Positions 8,767 through 16,994 of a stretch of DNA of 31,013 nucleotides are shown here, piece after piece. Under the pieces are notes generated by a model that saw only the letters and a list, made by a program, of their open reading frames with translations, ran no database searches and had not been told where the DNA came from. Origin of the DNA: CAZVAO01 sp964625175 (GTDB lineage Bacteria; Bacillota; UBA994; PWPR01); contig CAZVAO010000011.1 of assembly GCA_964625175.1 (NCBI GenBank), positions 1-31,013 of the forward strand, in the 5' to 3' direction. Each line of letters starts with the position of its first letter. Positions within the stretch are counted from its first letter, which is position 1. Made by a program: the position numbers and the translations under genes.

Positions 8767-9414
8767 TTATTTAACTCTCCGATAATCACAATCCACTTGA
8801 TCACATTTCGAACAATGCTCTTCAGGCGCACACGCTAATCTTTGCCTGCCAATCAAAGCCGAAACCGATTTCCGAGGAATCATCAACAGGTGGTCCGTGA
8901 GCACTAATCCAATCGTGCGCTCGGAATCTAATGCTGTTAATAAACTCCGTTGAAATGATAGTGGGAAATCTCCATAGCCAGGGCTAAAACGGGGCGTCAG
9001 ATGGGTACCTGGCACTTCTGCTGCAATTTCCGAACAAATCTGGTCAGCATATTCTTCAATATAAGCTGCCCCACAGGCGTTAAGGATTGTTGCCCGTGTT
9101 AAATCTGTCAATTGGTATTTGCGGATCTGTCGATCGACATCTACTCCTAAAGTAAACGCAATACCGATGACTTCATTGGAAAGACGAAGATGTCGCTTGA
9201 TTGCTTTTCCGGGCAAAACTAGCCGACCCGCTGTTATTATGCTCAATTCATCATGCTGGCGCTCAAGCTTCCAGGTGCGATACACATGCCTTGGACGAGA
9301 AATCTCCCCAATCTCCCGTATGCATTCATCAATTATATACGCAATCTCATCCGGAATTTGCTGTCCACGATATCCCAAATACCGCAGCACCTCTGCTCTA
9401 ATCTGCTCAACCAA
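8767..9414 (-). CDS. Stand-alone methionine synthase activation domain protein
   Basis: 215-residue protein resembling the C-terminal AdoMet-binding activation domain of MetH, which re-methylates oxidised cobalamin using AdoMet. The motif RFSPGYGDFPLSFQ (about residues 142-155) is characteristic of the family, and a Cys-rich tail (CAPEEHCSKCDQVDC) is present. The start is a TTG at 9414 with GGAG a few nt upstream, overlapping the end of metF by 8 nt. It sits directly upstream of a MetH lacking exactly this domain, so the two proteins probably act together as a split enzyme. That last point is inference from content and position. Confidence 0.88.
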   Translation of the reverse strand: MVEQIRAEVLRYLGYRGQQIPDEIAYIIDECIREIGEISRPRHVYRTWKLERQHDELSIITAGRLVLPGKAIKRHLRLSNEVIGIAFTLGVDVDRQIRKYQLTDLTRATILNACGAAYIEEYADQICSEIAAEVPGTHLTPRFSPGYGDFPLSFQRSLLTALDSERTIGLVLTDHLLMIPRKSVSALIGRQRLACAPEEHCSKCDQVDCDYRRVK

Positions 9415-10312
9415 TCGTCTCCCTCTCCTCTACTAAATGTTTAACAACACTCTCAATATTACCCACTAATCGCTTGGCAATATCAGGTCGATTCATCACA
9501 TAGAGATGTACCCCACTTACACCAGCAGATAGCAAATCGATGATTTGTTCTGCCGCATAGGCGATCCCAGCATCACGCAAGGCCTCCTTATTGTGTTCAT
9601 AGCGGTCCATAATGCGCTTGAATTTTTGCGGGACACGCGCTCCACATAACTGAGTAATACGTTCTATCTGACGTTTATTCACGACTGGCATGATCCCTGC
9701 CGTAATGGGCACCGTGATCCCTAGGCTGCGAACCTCGTGCTGAAAGGTGAGGAAATCCTCATTGTCGAAAAAAAGCTGACTCACCAAGAAATCTGCCCCG
9801 CGATCTACTTTTTCACGTAAATAGAGTAGATCTGCTGTTTTACTCGCCGATTCCATATGGCCCTCGGGATGGCATGCGGCTCCAATGGCGAAATCTCGCT
9901 CTTGCTGAAGGAAGCCAATTAAATCGGCAGCATGTGGAAAACGGATATCCGTTAAATTACCATTCCAATCCTGTGGTAAATCCCCGCGCAGAGCTAAAAC
10001 ATTATGCAAATTGTGTTGATCCATTAATTCCAGCATCGAGTGGATTTTTGGTTCGTCTGCGGTTATACAGGTGAGGTGCACAAGTGGTTCAATCCCATAT
10101 TGCTCTTTAATATGGGAAGCAACTTCAATCGTATGATTCTGGCCCATACCGACCCCTAGCGCTCCATACGTCACACTGATATAATCCGGCTTCAACTGAG
10201 CCATTTCAGCGATACTCTTATGCAGTGATGCCATTTTAGTTTTATTATTCGGTGGAAATACTTCAAATGAAATAACTGGTTTTTTTGTAGCAAATATCTC
10301 TGGTATAAACAT
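9407..10312 (-). CDS. metF: 5,10-methylenetetrahydrofolate reductase
   Basis: Flavoprotein that reduces methylenetetrahydrofolate to methyltetrahydrofolate, the methyl donor for MetH. It has 301 residues, normal for MetF, and the family's TIM-barrel motifs: ISFEVFPPN near the N-terminus, SVTYGALG, VHLTCITAD, NVLALRGDLP (flavin-site region), GAACHPEGH, DFLVSQLFFDN and GIMPV. The start has GGAGG about 8 nt upstream. It lies 3 nt after the UPF0280 gene and overlaps the activation-domain gene, so it is in the riboswitch-controlled methionine operon. Confidence 0.95.
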   Translation of the reverse strand: MFIPEIFATKKPVISFEVFPPNNKTKMASLHKSIAEMAQLKPDYISVTYGALGVGMGQNHTIEVASHIKEQYGIEPLVHLTCITADEPKIHSMLELMDQHNLHNVLALRGDLPQDWNGNLTDIRFPHAADLIGFLQQERDFAIGAACHPEGHMESASKTADLLYLREKVDRGADFLVSQLFFDNEDFLTFQHEVRSLGITVPITAGIMPVVNKRQIERITQLCGARVPQKFKRIMDRYEHNKEALRDAGIAYAAEQIIDLLSAGVSGVHLYVMNRPDIAKRLVGNIESVVKHLVEERETIG

Positions 10313-10315
10313 ACG

Positions 10316-11041
10316 CTAAACCTCCGCAAATTTTATATTGCCCTGGATCCCTAGGTATCCGTAGGCAACGATTAATACCCCTTTAAGCATTGGAAATCCT
10401 TTGGCATAAGTCAAAACTGATTCAATATCGTCTGCACTTTGTACTCGATTACCTAAAGCTGTCGCTGCAGCATCGGCGACCAGCGTGTCATCCGCTCGTA
10501 CGACAACCGCATCGGCTTGTCCAAAACTCAAGGAGTGACCTAGTTTTCCAGCAGAAGTGCAGATTGCAAAGTAATCCTCCTGAGGGGTAACCTCTAATAC
10601 GAGCTTATCTGCCAGCTCCGTATTCCCAGGATACACTTTTATTCGTCTACTTTTTGTCGTTTTCAAGAATAAGTCCCCGCCATTCTCAATAATAATCTCA
10701 GGAGTGTCATTTAATAGTTCCTTACCAACAAACTGCGCAACTGCACCTGCAACACTAGCCATTGGCCCCACGCCAAATCGTGTTGTAGCCGCAATCATTT
10801 CTCTCACAATATCCGGTGCATTAGCATCTTGCTCAATGGGAATTAGACTCTTGAGAAACTCTGGTCGCTGCACGATGTATTGACTCAATTGGTGACGATA
10901 CTTGTGAACTGTCCGTAAGGCTTTTGCCTGGAGATCCAACGTTGCGTGGATATGCAGGTCGGTTTCTTGCACCACAACATTGAACGAGACTAGCCCCTCT
11001 GCCTGCATGTGTTCCCGATAGGTACGTGGCTGGTAGGTCAC
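10316..11041 (-). CDS. UPF0280 / COG2122 family protein (ApbE-like fold), sulfide assimilation-associated
   Basis: 241-residue protein recognised by the family patterns ATTRFGVGPMASVAGAVAQF, IIENGGDLFLK and TSAGKLGHSLSFGQADAVVV. COG2122 proteins are distantly related to ApbE flavin transferases, but their biochemistry is unsettled. A methanogen member has been reported to improve sulfide use for cysteine and homocysteine synthesis. Here it starts at a GTG overlapping the COG1900 stop codon by 4 nt (GTGA), with AGGGAT upstream, so the two are translationally coupled. Context supports a helper role in sulfide-dependent homocysteine formation; that is inference. Confidence 0.85.
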   Translation of the reverse strand: MTYQPRTYREHMQAEGLVSFNVVVQETDLHIHATLDLQAKALRTVHKYRHQLSQYIVQRPEFLKSLIPIEQDANAPDIVREMIAATTRFGVGPMASVAGAVAQFVGKELLNDTPEIIIENGGDLFLKTTKSRRIKVYPGNTELADKLVLEVTPQEDYFAICTSAGKLGHSLSFGQADAVVVRADDTLVADAAATALGNRVQSADDIESVLTYAKGFPMLKGVLIVAYGYLGIQGNIKFAEV

Positions 11042-12192
11042 TTCATGATCCCTGCCATTTTTTGAACACTTGCTTGCTGTGAAAACATTTCAACTGGCTT
11101 CTGCAAATAGAACTCTCCCTTTAGCATCTGCCATTTCAAAATATCCGCTATTTCTCGCGACCGCTCCATATTGGTAATGGCGTGAGTTTTAACTTTTCTT
11201 CCTGCAATTTCCACTTCCCCACTGCGCAATTCAGCATAACTAACTGTTTGAAGAATAGGTTTGCTTCCATTTGGCCCACCATAATCCGCAATCTGCGTAT
11301 GGATCTCCTTGTCACTCATCGCCAGATGCCGCATCATATCAACATCCAGCACGGGTATGGGGATTCCAATTCCAACAAAAAGCGATATCCCATAATTCTT
11401 AAATATGACAGGCTGAAGAAAACGCGGATCCATATCTTTGAGATTGCCGATTGTGGCTAGCGTAGCCGCTGGAGAGCGCGGGATCCCATTATCAAAACGC
11501 TCAGCAGTTGAATTGAATTGAGTGCCGTTCCAAGCAATGTAGCCCTGGGCGCCTCCCAAGAAAATACGGGTGCCAATCCCAACGGTTCGGCAGTAAGGAT
11601 CATTCAATAAGGGACTCAACTGTCCTGAAGTACTGTAATTAATATTCCCATAATGTGGTTTAAGGCGTCCCATATAAGTATAGATCGGTCGGTCGCTAGA
11701 ATTCACAGCTGCGTTGTAATTCTGATAAGCATTGCGCGGATTAAACATATAAGCTTCGTTTAAATCTGAAAGGCTAAGCTGGGCTCGAACAGCTTTGGTA
11801 GGATAACAGTCTGTGCCAGGCGAGGTCGCTTGAAGTTCAATGGTGCGCCCAGCAACCAAGTCATAAATCACATGGGCGCCTCCGTAGTCAGCACGATCTT
11901 CCGCCACTTGTGTCGCTCCGATATAGGCATCGACAGCAGCGATCCCCGAGTAGGCCTCTACACCGTTAAGCAGCGTATGTGTCATACGAATCGGTGGATT
12001 ACTGTGGCCAAAGTTTAGAAACGCGCCACTCGAGCACATCGGACCAAATGTTGCTGTTGTTACCGCATCAACAAAATGTGCCGCTGCCTCCAAACCCATA
12101 TCGTCAACGAGATCTAACACTTCTTCTGCAGTAACAATTACAGCAGCCCCTGAGGCTATTTTTGCGTTAATTTCTTCAAATGTCTTTGCCAT
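11038..12192 (-). CDS. COG1900/DUF39 homocysteine biosynthesis protein (putative aspartate-semialdehyde sulfurtransferase)
   Basis: 384-residue protein of the family that in methanogens converts aspartate semialdehyde to homocysteine with sulfur derived from sulfide, bypassing acyl-homoserine routes. Supporting sequence: KTFEEINAKIASGAAVIVTA at the start, FGPMCSSGAFLNFGH with Cys53, PGTDCYPTK with Cys129, RIFLGGAQGYIAWNGTQ, and a Gly-rich FVGIGIPIPVLD. Those two cysteines appear to correspond to the persulfide-carrying cysteines reported for the archaeal enzyme (from memory, not aligned). No CBS domains follow, unlike some archaeal members, and no NIL/ferredoxin partner is encoded nearby. I chose the ATG at 12192 because AGGAG lies 8 nt upstream. 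It follows lysC by 11 nt, matching a pathway from aspartyl phosphate. Confidence 0.88.
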   Translation of the reverse strand: MAKTFEEINAKIASGAAVIVTAEEVLDLVDDMGLEAAAHFVDAVTTATFGPMCSSGAFLNFGHSNPPIRMTHTLLNGVEAYSGIAAVDAYIGATQVAEDRADYGGAHVIYDLVAGRTIELQATSPGTDCYPTKAVRAQLSLSDLNEAYMFNPRNAYQNYNAAVNSSDRPIYTYMGRLKPHYGNINYSTSGQLSPLLNDPYCRTVGIGTRIFLGGAQGYIAWNGTQFNSTAERFDNGIPRSPAATLATIGNLKDMDPRFLQPVIFKNYGISLFVGIGIPIPVLDVDMMRHLAMSDKEIHTQIADYGGPNGSKPILQTVSYAELRSGEVEIAGRKVKTHAITNMERSREIADILKWQMLKGEFYLQKPVEMFSQQASVQKMAGIMK

Positions 12193-12203
12193 GTCAATCA
12201 CTC

Positions 12204-13430
12204 CTAATCATTATTCTCTGCAGCTAAAGAAAATCCTCGATGCAAGGCGATTACCGCTTTGTCGCACTCTTTCTCAGCAATCAGACAGGATATATTAATC
12301 TCCGAACAAGATATATAGTTTAAGGAAACTTGATGTTGAGTCAAGATATCCACAACTTGGGCAGCAACACCCGCATGCGCCTTCATTCCGACGCCAATGA
12401 CAGAAACCATCGCTAAATCCCGGCTGCCTGTGAGCTCTGACTCACTCTTTCCAGAACCAATCGTCTCAATAATTTGCCAAGCCCTTGTGAAATCACTATT
12501 TGAAATAACAATCGTAAAGCTGTTATTATGATCATCAATATAAGACTGGGTAAACAATTTGATGTTAATACGGGCAAGCGCTATGGTCTTGAGCACCACA
12601 ACTGTACTCGTATGATAGTCTGCCATATTGTGGAGCGTAATTCTGGCAAGCCCTCTCTCATGCGCAATCCCAGTTACCAAAGAACTTTCCATAGTGAACA
12701 CCTCTTCTGTTATTCTTGTGCCAATTGATAAATTGAGTGAAGAACGCAAATGGATAACTAAATGATGCTTAGCCGCTAATTCAACCGAGCGCAGATGTAA
12801 TACCTTTGCTCCAGAACCAGCCATTTCTAACATTTCAGCATAGCTGATGAAATCAATTTTGCGTGCATCATGAACAATACGTGGATCGGCCGTAAAGACA
12901 CCATCAACATCTGTCATAATCTCAACAGACTCGGCCTGAAGCGCTACACCAAGAGCAACCGCTGTTATATCCGATCCTCCTCGACCCAGTGTTGTAATCT
13001 CTCCACTGCTTGTGACCCCTTGAAACCCCGCAATAATGACAATATAACCCTCTGCCAAAGCGCGCTTAATTTCCTTCGTTTGAATGTCGGCGATTCGTGC
13101 GCTCCCAAATTGGTTATCGGTTAGAATTCCAGCCTGCGTGGCCGTGAACGACTTTGCTTTCTCACCCAGCTCCTGAATAGCTAAAGCCAATAAACCGATT
13201 GATATCTGTTCTCCCGTAGCTAAAATCATATCGACTTCTCTCTGCGCTGCTTTTGAAGAAATCTCCCGTGCCTTATCTAATAGACTATTCGTTACCCCAG
13301 CTTGAGCGGATACAACAACCACCACATTTGCTCCGGTATTCTTTGCTTCAACAACGCGTTTAGCAACCACCCTTAGACGCTCACTATCCGCAACAGAGGT
13401 TCCTCCGTATTTTTGAACGATTACATTCAT
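12204..13430 (-). CDS. lysC: Aspartate kinase
   Basis: Phosphorylates aspartate to 4-phospho-aspartate, the first step toward aspartate semialdehyde, methionine, lysine and threonine. The kinase domain shows VQKYGGTSV (about 5-13), VVVSAQAGVTN, TLGRGGSDITAVALG and TDVDGVFTADPRI; two C-terminal ACT regulatory domains follow (about 265-408), the second starting VSVIGVGMKAHAGVA. The 408 residues fit a monofunctional type II enzyme. It is the first gene behind the SAM-I riboswitch, so this copy is presumably dedicated to methionine supply and sensed by SAM at RNA level. The next pathway enzyme, aspartate-semialdehyde dehydrogenase, is not in this window. Confidence 0.96.
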   Translation of the reverse strand: MNVIVQKYGGTSVADSERLRVVAKRVVEAKNTGANVVVVVSAQAGVTNSLLDKAREISSKAAQREVDMILATGEQISIGLLALAIQELGEKAKSFTATQAGILTDNQFGSARIADIQTKEIKRALAEGYIVIIAGFQGVTSSGEITTLGRGGSDITAVALGVALQAESVEIMTDVDGVFTADPRIVHDARKIDFISYAEMLEMAGSGAKVLHLRSVELAAKHHLVIHLRSSLNLSIGTRITEEVFTMESSLVTGIAHERGLARITLHNMADYHTSTVVVLKTIALARINIKLFTQSYIDDHNNSFTIVISNSDFTRAWQIIETIGSGKSESELTGSRDLAMVSVIGVGMKAHAGVAAQVVDILTQHQVSLNYISCSEINISCLIAEKECDKAVIALHRGFSLAAENND

Positions 13431-13456
13431 CTGTTAACCCTCTCCATCCCCTATAT

Positions 13457-13491
13457 CAAAAAAACCACTTTCAGTAGTTAGAAAGTGGTTA
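13457..13491 (-). terminator. Expression-platform terminator of the SAM-I riboswitch
   Basis: On the minus strand AACCACTTTC, an 8-nt loop and GAAAGTGGTT form a perfect 10-bp stem followed by a run of T residues, 27 nt before lysC. High SAM should favour this terminator. Confidence 0.92.
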
Positions 13492-13503
13492 GGTAAACAT
13501 AAC

Positions 13504-13603
13504 TTATCTTTCATTTCAACTGAAATGCAGGATTTAGCACCACACCATAAAGGCAGGTTGCTGGGTTTCATAGGGCCAGTCCCTCCACCACTCTTAATAA
13601 GGA
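13504..13603 (-). ncRNA. SAM-I (S-box) riboswitch aptamer
   Basis: The minus-strand RNA carries the S-box core almost exactly: AAGAGTGGTGGAGGGACTGG, CCCTATGAAACCCAGCAACC, then GGTGCTAAATCCTGC and a closing segment ending GATAAG. It sits between a promoter and an intrinsic terminator upstream of lysC. It should switch the whole lysC-to-metH operon off when SAM is plentiful. This is one of the clearest calls in the window. Confidence 0.96.
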
Positions 13604-13625
13604 GTTAATAATTCAATTAAAGGGA

Positions 13626-13654
13626 AGTATAGCATCTAACACAGTGTTTGGCAA
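13626..13654 (-). promoter_or_regulatory. Promoter of the methionine operon
   Basis: On the minus strand TTGCCA (13649-13654) and TATACT (13626-13631) are 17 nt apart, placing the transcription start about 15 nt upstream of the SAM-I aptamer. Confidence 0.75.
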
Positions 13655-13775
13655 GTCATTAAATAGATATTTCTATAATCAACGCACACATTTCCACGAA
13701 TGAGAAACAATTATATGTGAAATTTCCACTTTCAATTATTCTTCAAGCCACGACAGCAACCGATATGATAGTATA

Positions 13776-13797
13776 GGGCATAAGAAGTATTATGCCC
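13776..13797. repeat. Inverted repeat upstream of mtnN
   Basis: GGGCATAA, a 6-nt loop and TTATGCCC form a perfect 8-bp dyad in the divergent region, about 57 nt before the mtnN ATG and just after a TATGAT that could be its -10 box. There is no T-run, so it looks more like an operator or 5' leader hairpin than a terminator. Confidence 0.5.
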
Positions 13798-13853
13798 CCG
13801 AAGACTCTTATTGAATCGAATAATCTTCAAGCTATTTATGAAAGGAATCCATT

Positions 13854-14558
13854 ATGAAAATAGGCATTATTAGCGCAATGAAACTCGAAGTCGATTTGCT
13901 CCTTAAAGAATATAAGAGTTGGAATCATCTTGAACATAGCGGATTTCATTTTTACTCTGGACAGCTTTATGGACAATCTGTGGTCATTACCATTTCGGGT
14001 GTGGGAAAAGTCAATGCAGCAGCTTGTACCCAAATGCTTATTGATTATTTCTCTGTGGATATCATCATTAACACAGGGATCGCGGGCAGCACCAACCCCG
14101 ATGTTCAGATCTGCGATGTCGTATTATCCACGAAGGCGACTTATCATGATGTTCGCCCTGCTCAGATGAAAAACCTCTTCCCATTCCAACCTCATTTCAC
14201 AGCCGACCCAAAATTACTTGGGCTTGCACAGAAAAGTTGGTTACACCTTGATGACAGGCGCGGTAATTTACATCAAGGGCTCATTGTCACTGGAGAAACC
14301 TTCATTTCAGACGAAACCCTTAGGGACTCAATTATACAGACCTATGCCCCCCAATGCGTCGAAATGGAAGGTGCAGCAATTGCTCATGTTGCCTTCTTAA
14401 ATTCAATTCCTTTTCTTATTATCCGCAGCATTTCAGACAACGCAGATCATAAAGCGGGATTAAGCTATGAAGCATTTGAAGTGATAGCCGCTCATCAAGC
14501 GAGCGAATTGCTCCTTAACATGTTGGAATCGATAGGATCAGGTTTCTTTACAGATTAA
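13854..14558 (+). CDS. mtnN: 5'-methylthioadenosine/S-adenosylhomocysteine nucleosidase
   Basis: Hydrolyses MTA and SAH to adenine plus the thio-ribose moiety, removing inhibitory by-products of SAM use. The 234-residue length is typical. Catalytic residues of the family are in place: Glu12 in GIISAMKLE, Glu172 in CVEMEGAAIAHVA and Asp195 in RSISDNAD; NTGIAGS and ISGVGKVNAA are also conserved family motifs. Start: ATG with GAAAGGA about 7 nt upstream. It is divergent from the SAM-controlled operon, which fits a shared role in the methyl cycle. Its 3' end overlaps the convergent FHA gene by 21 nt, and no terminator is visible between them. Confidence 0.95.
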   Translation: MKIGIISAMKLEVDLLLKEYKSWNHLEHSGFHFYSGQLYGQSVVITISGVGKVNAAACTQMLIDYFSVDIIINTGIAGSTNPDVQICDVVLSTKATYHDVRPAQMKNLFPFQPHFTADPKLLGLAQKSWLHLDDRRGNLHQGLIVTGETFISDETLRDSIIQTYAPQCVEMEGAAIAHVAFLNSIPFLIIRSISDNADHKAGLSYEAFEVIAAHQASELLLNMLESIGSGFFTD

Positions 14559-15683
14559 GTACTCGACTTGGGAAGACAAACCCAATTTATCGCCAACAGA
14601 TGCTTCTCGTGGACAATTTGAAGAGAGGCGCTCCCCATTCAGGAAGGTACCATACTGCGAGTTAAGGTCTTTGAGTATCAATCTCCCATGTTTAATCTCA
14701 AGATTGCAGTGCTGCTTGCTTAACACACCTTTGTATTCCAGACGATCTTCAATATGGAGCGACTTACTGCCTATACAATAACCACCTTTGCGTAAATCCA
14801 TCATCAGCTTCTCGGGGAAGTAATAGCGGCTCGAATTTATCAGCAAGCTTAGATAGTAGCGCCGTTCCCTGATCGTACCGTCCTCCTGTTCGGATGGTTG
14901 GCTCCCATAGAAGCTCGAACTTTCCACCACGAGCATTGGTGCATCAACCTGTAGTGATGGCTGATTTAGTTTCCTGCCTTTAGCGAAGGGCCACCTAAAT
15001 ATTTTTTGTTTTCGGTGAGACTCTGGCGGATTACTACTCGCCGTCGCTTCACTAATAGGTCTTATATCTAATAATTGACAATCCGACTCCACTGCCCTGT
15101 TTGTATCTTCATGATTGCTCAAAGATTTTCTTGCCAAAATCTGTTGCTGTGTTTTCATTCGTTCTTCCCGCAGGGTATATAATATTTGATTAAAGCACGT
15201 GACCGTTTTTTTGGGAAAGTTAGGGTTGCCCTGGTCAGCTTCTTTTTCAACAAGGATATCCCAGAGTGATTGTAAACCCGACCGATCGGTTTCTCTCGTT
15301 AATTGATTGCCTTTTTGCGGTATGTAAAATATTTGGATGATTCTCCTCTCAGGATCATAGTAGATATTATTTTCACTTAGTAAAAGCGCCTTTTTACACA
15401 ACAACCACCCTTCACATTTTTGTATTTCCGAACAGAAACGCTCTAATTGGAGGCAATAATCCCTGTGAATCAAGGCTATTGAAATGTCCTTAATACAAAA
15501 TAGTTGACTTGTATCGTAATGTAAGCAGCCCATTTCATCTGAAACAAAATAAAATAAGGGAACAATCCAGTCAATCTTATTGTTTATTAGGATCTCCAAG
15601 GCGATTTCATCAACTTCAAAAAGCGGAATCTTGATTTTGCAAATCTTTTCAATGTCACAACTGATGCTACATGAACTCAACAA
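14538..15683 (-). CDS. FHA-domain protein with DUF6382-like N-terminus, last gene of the Tad locus
   Basis: About 381 residues. The C-terminal ~80 residues are a forkhead-associated phosphothreonine-binding domain: GGYCIGS, SKQHCNLEIKHGRLILKDLN, SQYGTFLNGERL, then a GDKLGLS strand. The N-terminal ~165 residues lack signal or membrane segments and resemble the DUF6382 region found before FHA domains in Firmicute Tad loci. The linker is polar and basic (SHRKQKIFRWPFAKGRK). The start is uncertain: three TTG codons (15689, 15683, 15680) follow AAGGGTGG, and I chose 15683 for spacing. It probably links Ser/Thr phosphorylation to pilus assembly, an inference from domain and context. Its 3' end overlaps mtnN tail-to-tail. 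Confidence 0.82.
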   Translation of the reverse strand: MLSSCSISCDIEKICKIKIPLFEVDEIALEILINNKIDWIVPLFYFVSDEMGCLHYDTSQLFCIKDISIALIHRDYCLQLERFCSEIQKCEGWLLCKKALLLSENNIYYDPERRIIQIFYIPQKGNQLTRETDRSGLQSLWDILVEKEADQGNPNFPKKTVTCFNQILYTLREERMKTQQQILARKSLSNHEDTNRAVESDCQLLDIRPISEATASSNPPESHRKQKIFRWPFAKGRKLNQPSLQVDAPMLVVESSSFYGSQPSEQEDGTIRERRYYLSLLINSSRYYFPEKLMMDLRKGGYCIGSKSLHIEDRLEYKGVLSKQHCNLEIKHGRLILKDLNSQYGTFLNGERLSSNCPREASVGDKLGLSSQVEYLICKET

Positions 15684-15701
15684 CCCCAACCACCCTTCAC
15701 A

Positions 15702-16994
15702 TTATTGATACGCATATAAAGTGATATAGCTCCATGACGCATCAACACGCACGGCTGCTATGCCTTCCTGAAAACTATAGACCTCTTGATAAATATTGCC
15801 GATTACCATCTCCCCTGTGGTGTTAATATACCCCCACTTGCCATCTGCCTTAACTGCAGCGAGCCCACAGGAGAAAGAGCGCGCCTCATCCCACTTATAA
15901 GGGATCTTCAGATTACCAGCAACATCAATATACCCCCAAACCCCATCGTGCTTTACGGCAGCCCAACCATCCATAAAACCGTGGGCCGCCTCCCAATGGT
16001 CTTTCGTTACGACTTCATTAGCAAGATTGATTAGATAAACCCCTTCTGATGAGCGCACAAAATTCACACCCCTCGTGAAACCTTCATGTCTTTCATTCTC
16101 TATTAACGCTTGAAATTCGGGTGTAATTAGCACCTTACCCGCTGTATCGATTAGTCCCCAGCGACCATCCAATTGTGCAAGTGCTTTTTCCTGATAAAAT
16201 TTAGATACATACTGCCATTGTTGAGGCTTTCTCCTTAAGGAATCGTCTATAATATACCAACTTCCCTCACTCAATACTGACGCAAAGCCGTTAGCAAAAG
16301 CAGAAATTTCTTGAACGGGGTAATCAGCGACTGCCTCATTAAATCCTTGCTCGTTTAAAAGGATGAGCTGATCTTGATTAACTACTAACATCTGCTTAGC
16401 ATAATAATCACTCACTTGAGTGTAACGTGGGGTTAAAACCCACCTGCCTCTCTGATCAATATATCCCCATTGGCTATCTTGTTTCGCTGCGGCCAAACCA
16501 TTTACAAAGCTTCTGGCTTCTTGATATTGCCCTTCAAGTGGATAGACTAAATAGCGTAGCGACTGATAACGCTCTGCCAGCTCACTGGATACTTGCTTTC
16601 CTTGCCTTAAGCACTTGATACAGGCTGAGTAATTGCCGTTCTGAAGATAGTAATCCGCTAGCTTTTCATAGGCAAGCGCTTCCGTTGAGGAATTGTCGAT
16701 CATCGAGTTAAGAATTTTAACAAACTGAAGGTCATTACCTAATTCTAAATACAGGCTTGCCAACTTAACTTGAATAGCCGGGGTATGTGGGGTTGCAATT
16801 CGGGTAGCCATCTCCAAAGACTCCAGCGCCTTCAAATAAATTTCAAGCTCCAAATTGTGTTCCGCATCTTTTAACAACCGCTGCTGGGCAATTAATTGAC
16901 GGCTGTCAATCGTTACTACCAATAGCCATGTGAATAATACTAGACCTATTATGAGCGTGCTAAGCCCAATGGCCTTAATCTTAAGCTTAGCCAC
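15702..16994 (-). CDS. Membrane-anchored TPR/WG-repeat protein in the Tad locus
   Basis: About 430 residues with three parts: one N-terminal membrane helix (around IKAIGLSTLIIGLVLFTWLL), a TPR-like helical stretch (about 40-150, e.g. EALAYEKLADYYLQNGNYSA), and six or seven WG repeats to the C-terminus (WGYIDQRGRWVLTP, WGLIDTAGKVLITP, WGYIDVAGNLKIP, WGYINTTGEMVIG and weaker copies). The large C-terminal part is expected outside the membrane. WG repeats form beta-rich interaction modules of unknown ligand. I chose the GTG at 16994 because AGGTG is 8 nt upstream; a GTG at 17003 is the alternative. It overlaps the prepilin peptidase gene, so it is co-translated with it. A structural role at the pilus is only inferred. 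Confidence 0.82.
   Translation of the reverse strand: MAKLKIKAIGLSTLIIGLVLFTWLLVVTIDSRQLIAQQRLLKDAEHNLELEIYLKALESLEMATRIATPHTPAIQVKLASLYLELGNDLQFVKILNSMIDNSSTEALAYEKLADYYLQNGNYSACIKCLRQGKQVSSELAERYQSLRYLVYPLEGQYQEARSFVNGLAAAKQDSQWGYIDQRGRWVLTPRYTQVSDYYAKQMLVVNQDQLILLNEQGFNEAVADYPVQEISAFANGFASVLSEGSWYIIDDSLRRKPQQWQYVSKFYQEKALAQLDGRWGLIDTAGKVLITPEFQALIENERHEGFTRGVNFVRSSEGVYLINLANEVVTKDHWEAAHGFMDGWAAVKHDGVWGYIDVAGNLKIPYKWDEARSFSCGLAAVKADGKWGYINTTGEMVIGNIYQEVYSFQEGIAAVRVDASWSYITLYAYQ

Noticed and set aside
15640..15689. Lipoprotein signal at the start of the FHA protein (LLSSC)
   Set aside because: There is no hydrophobic signal segment before the Cys; the resemblance comes from a few residues.
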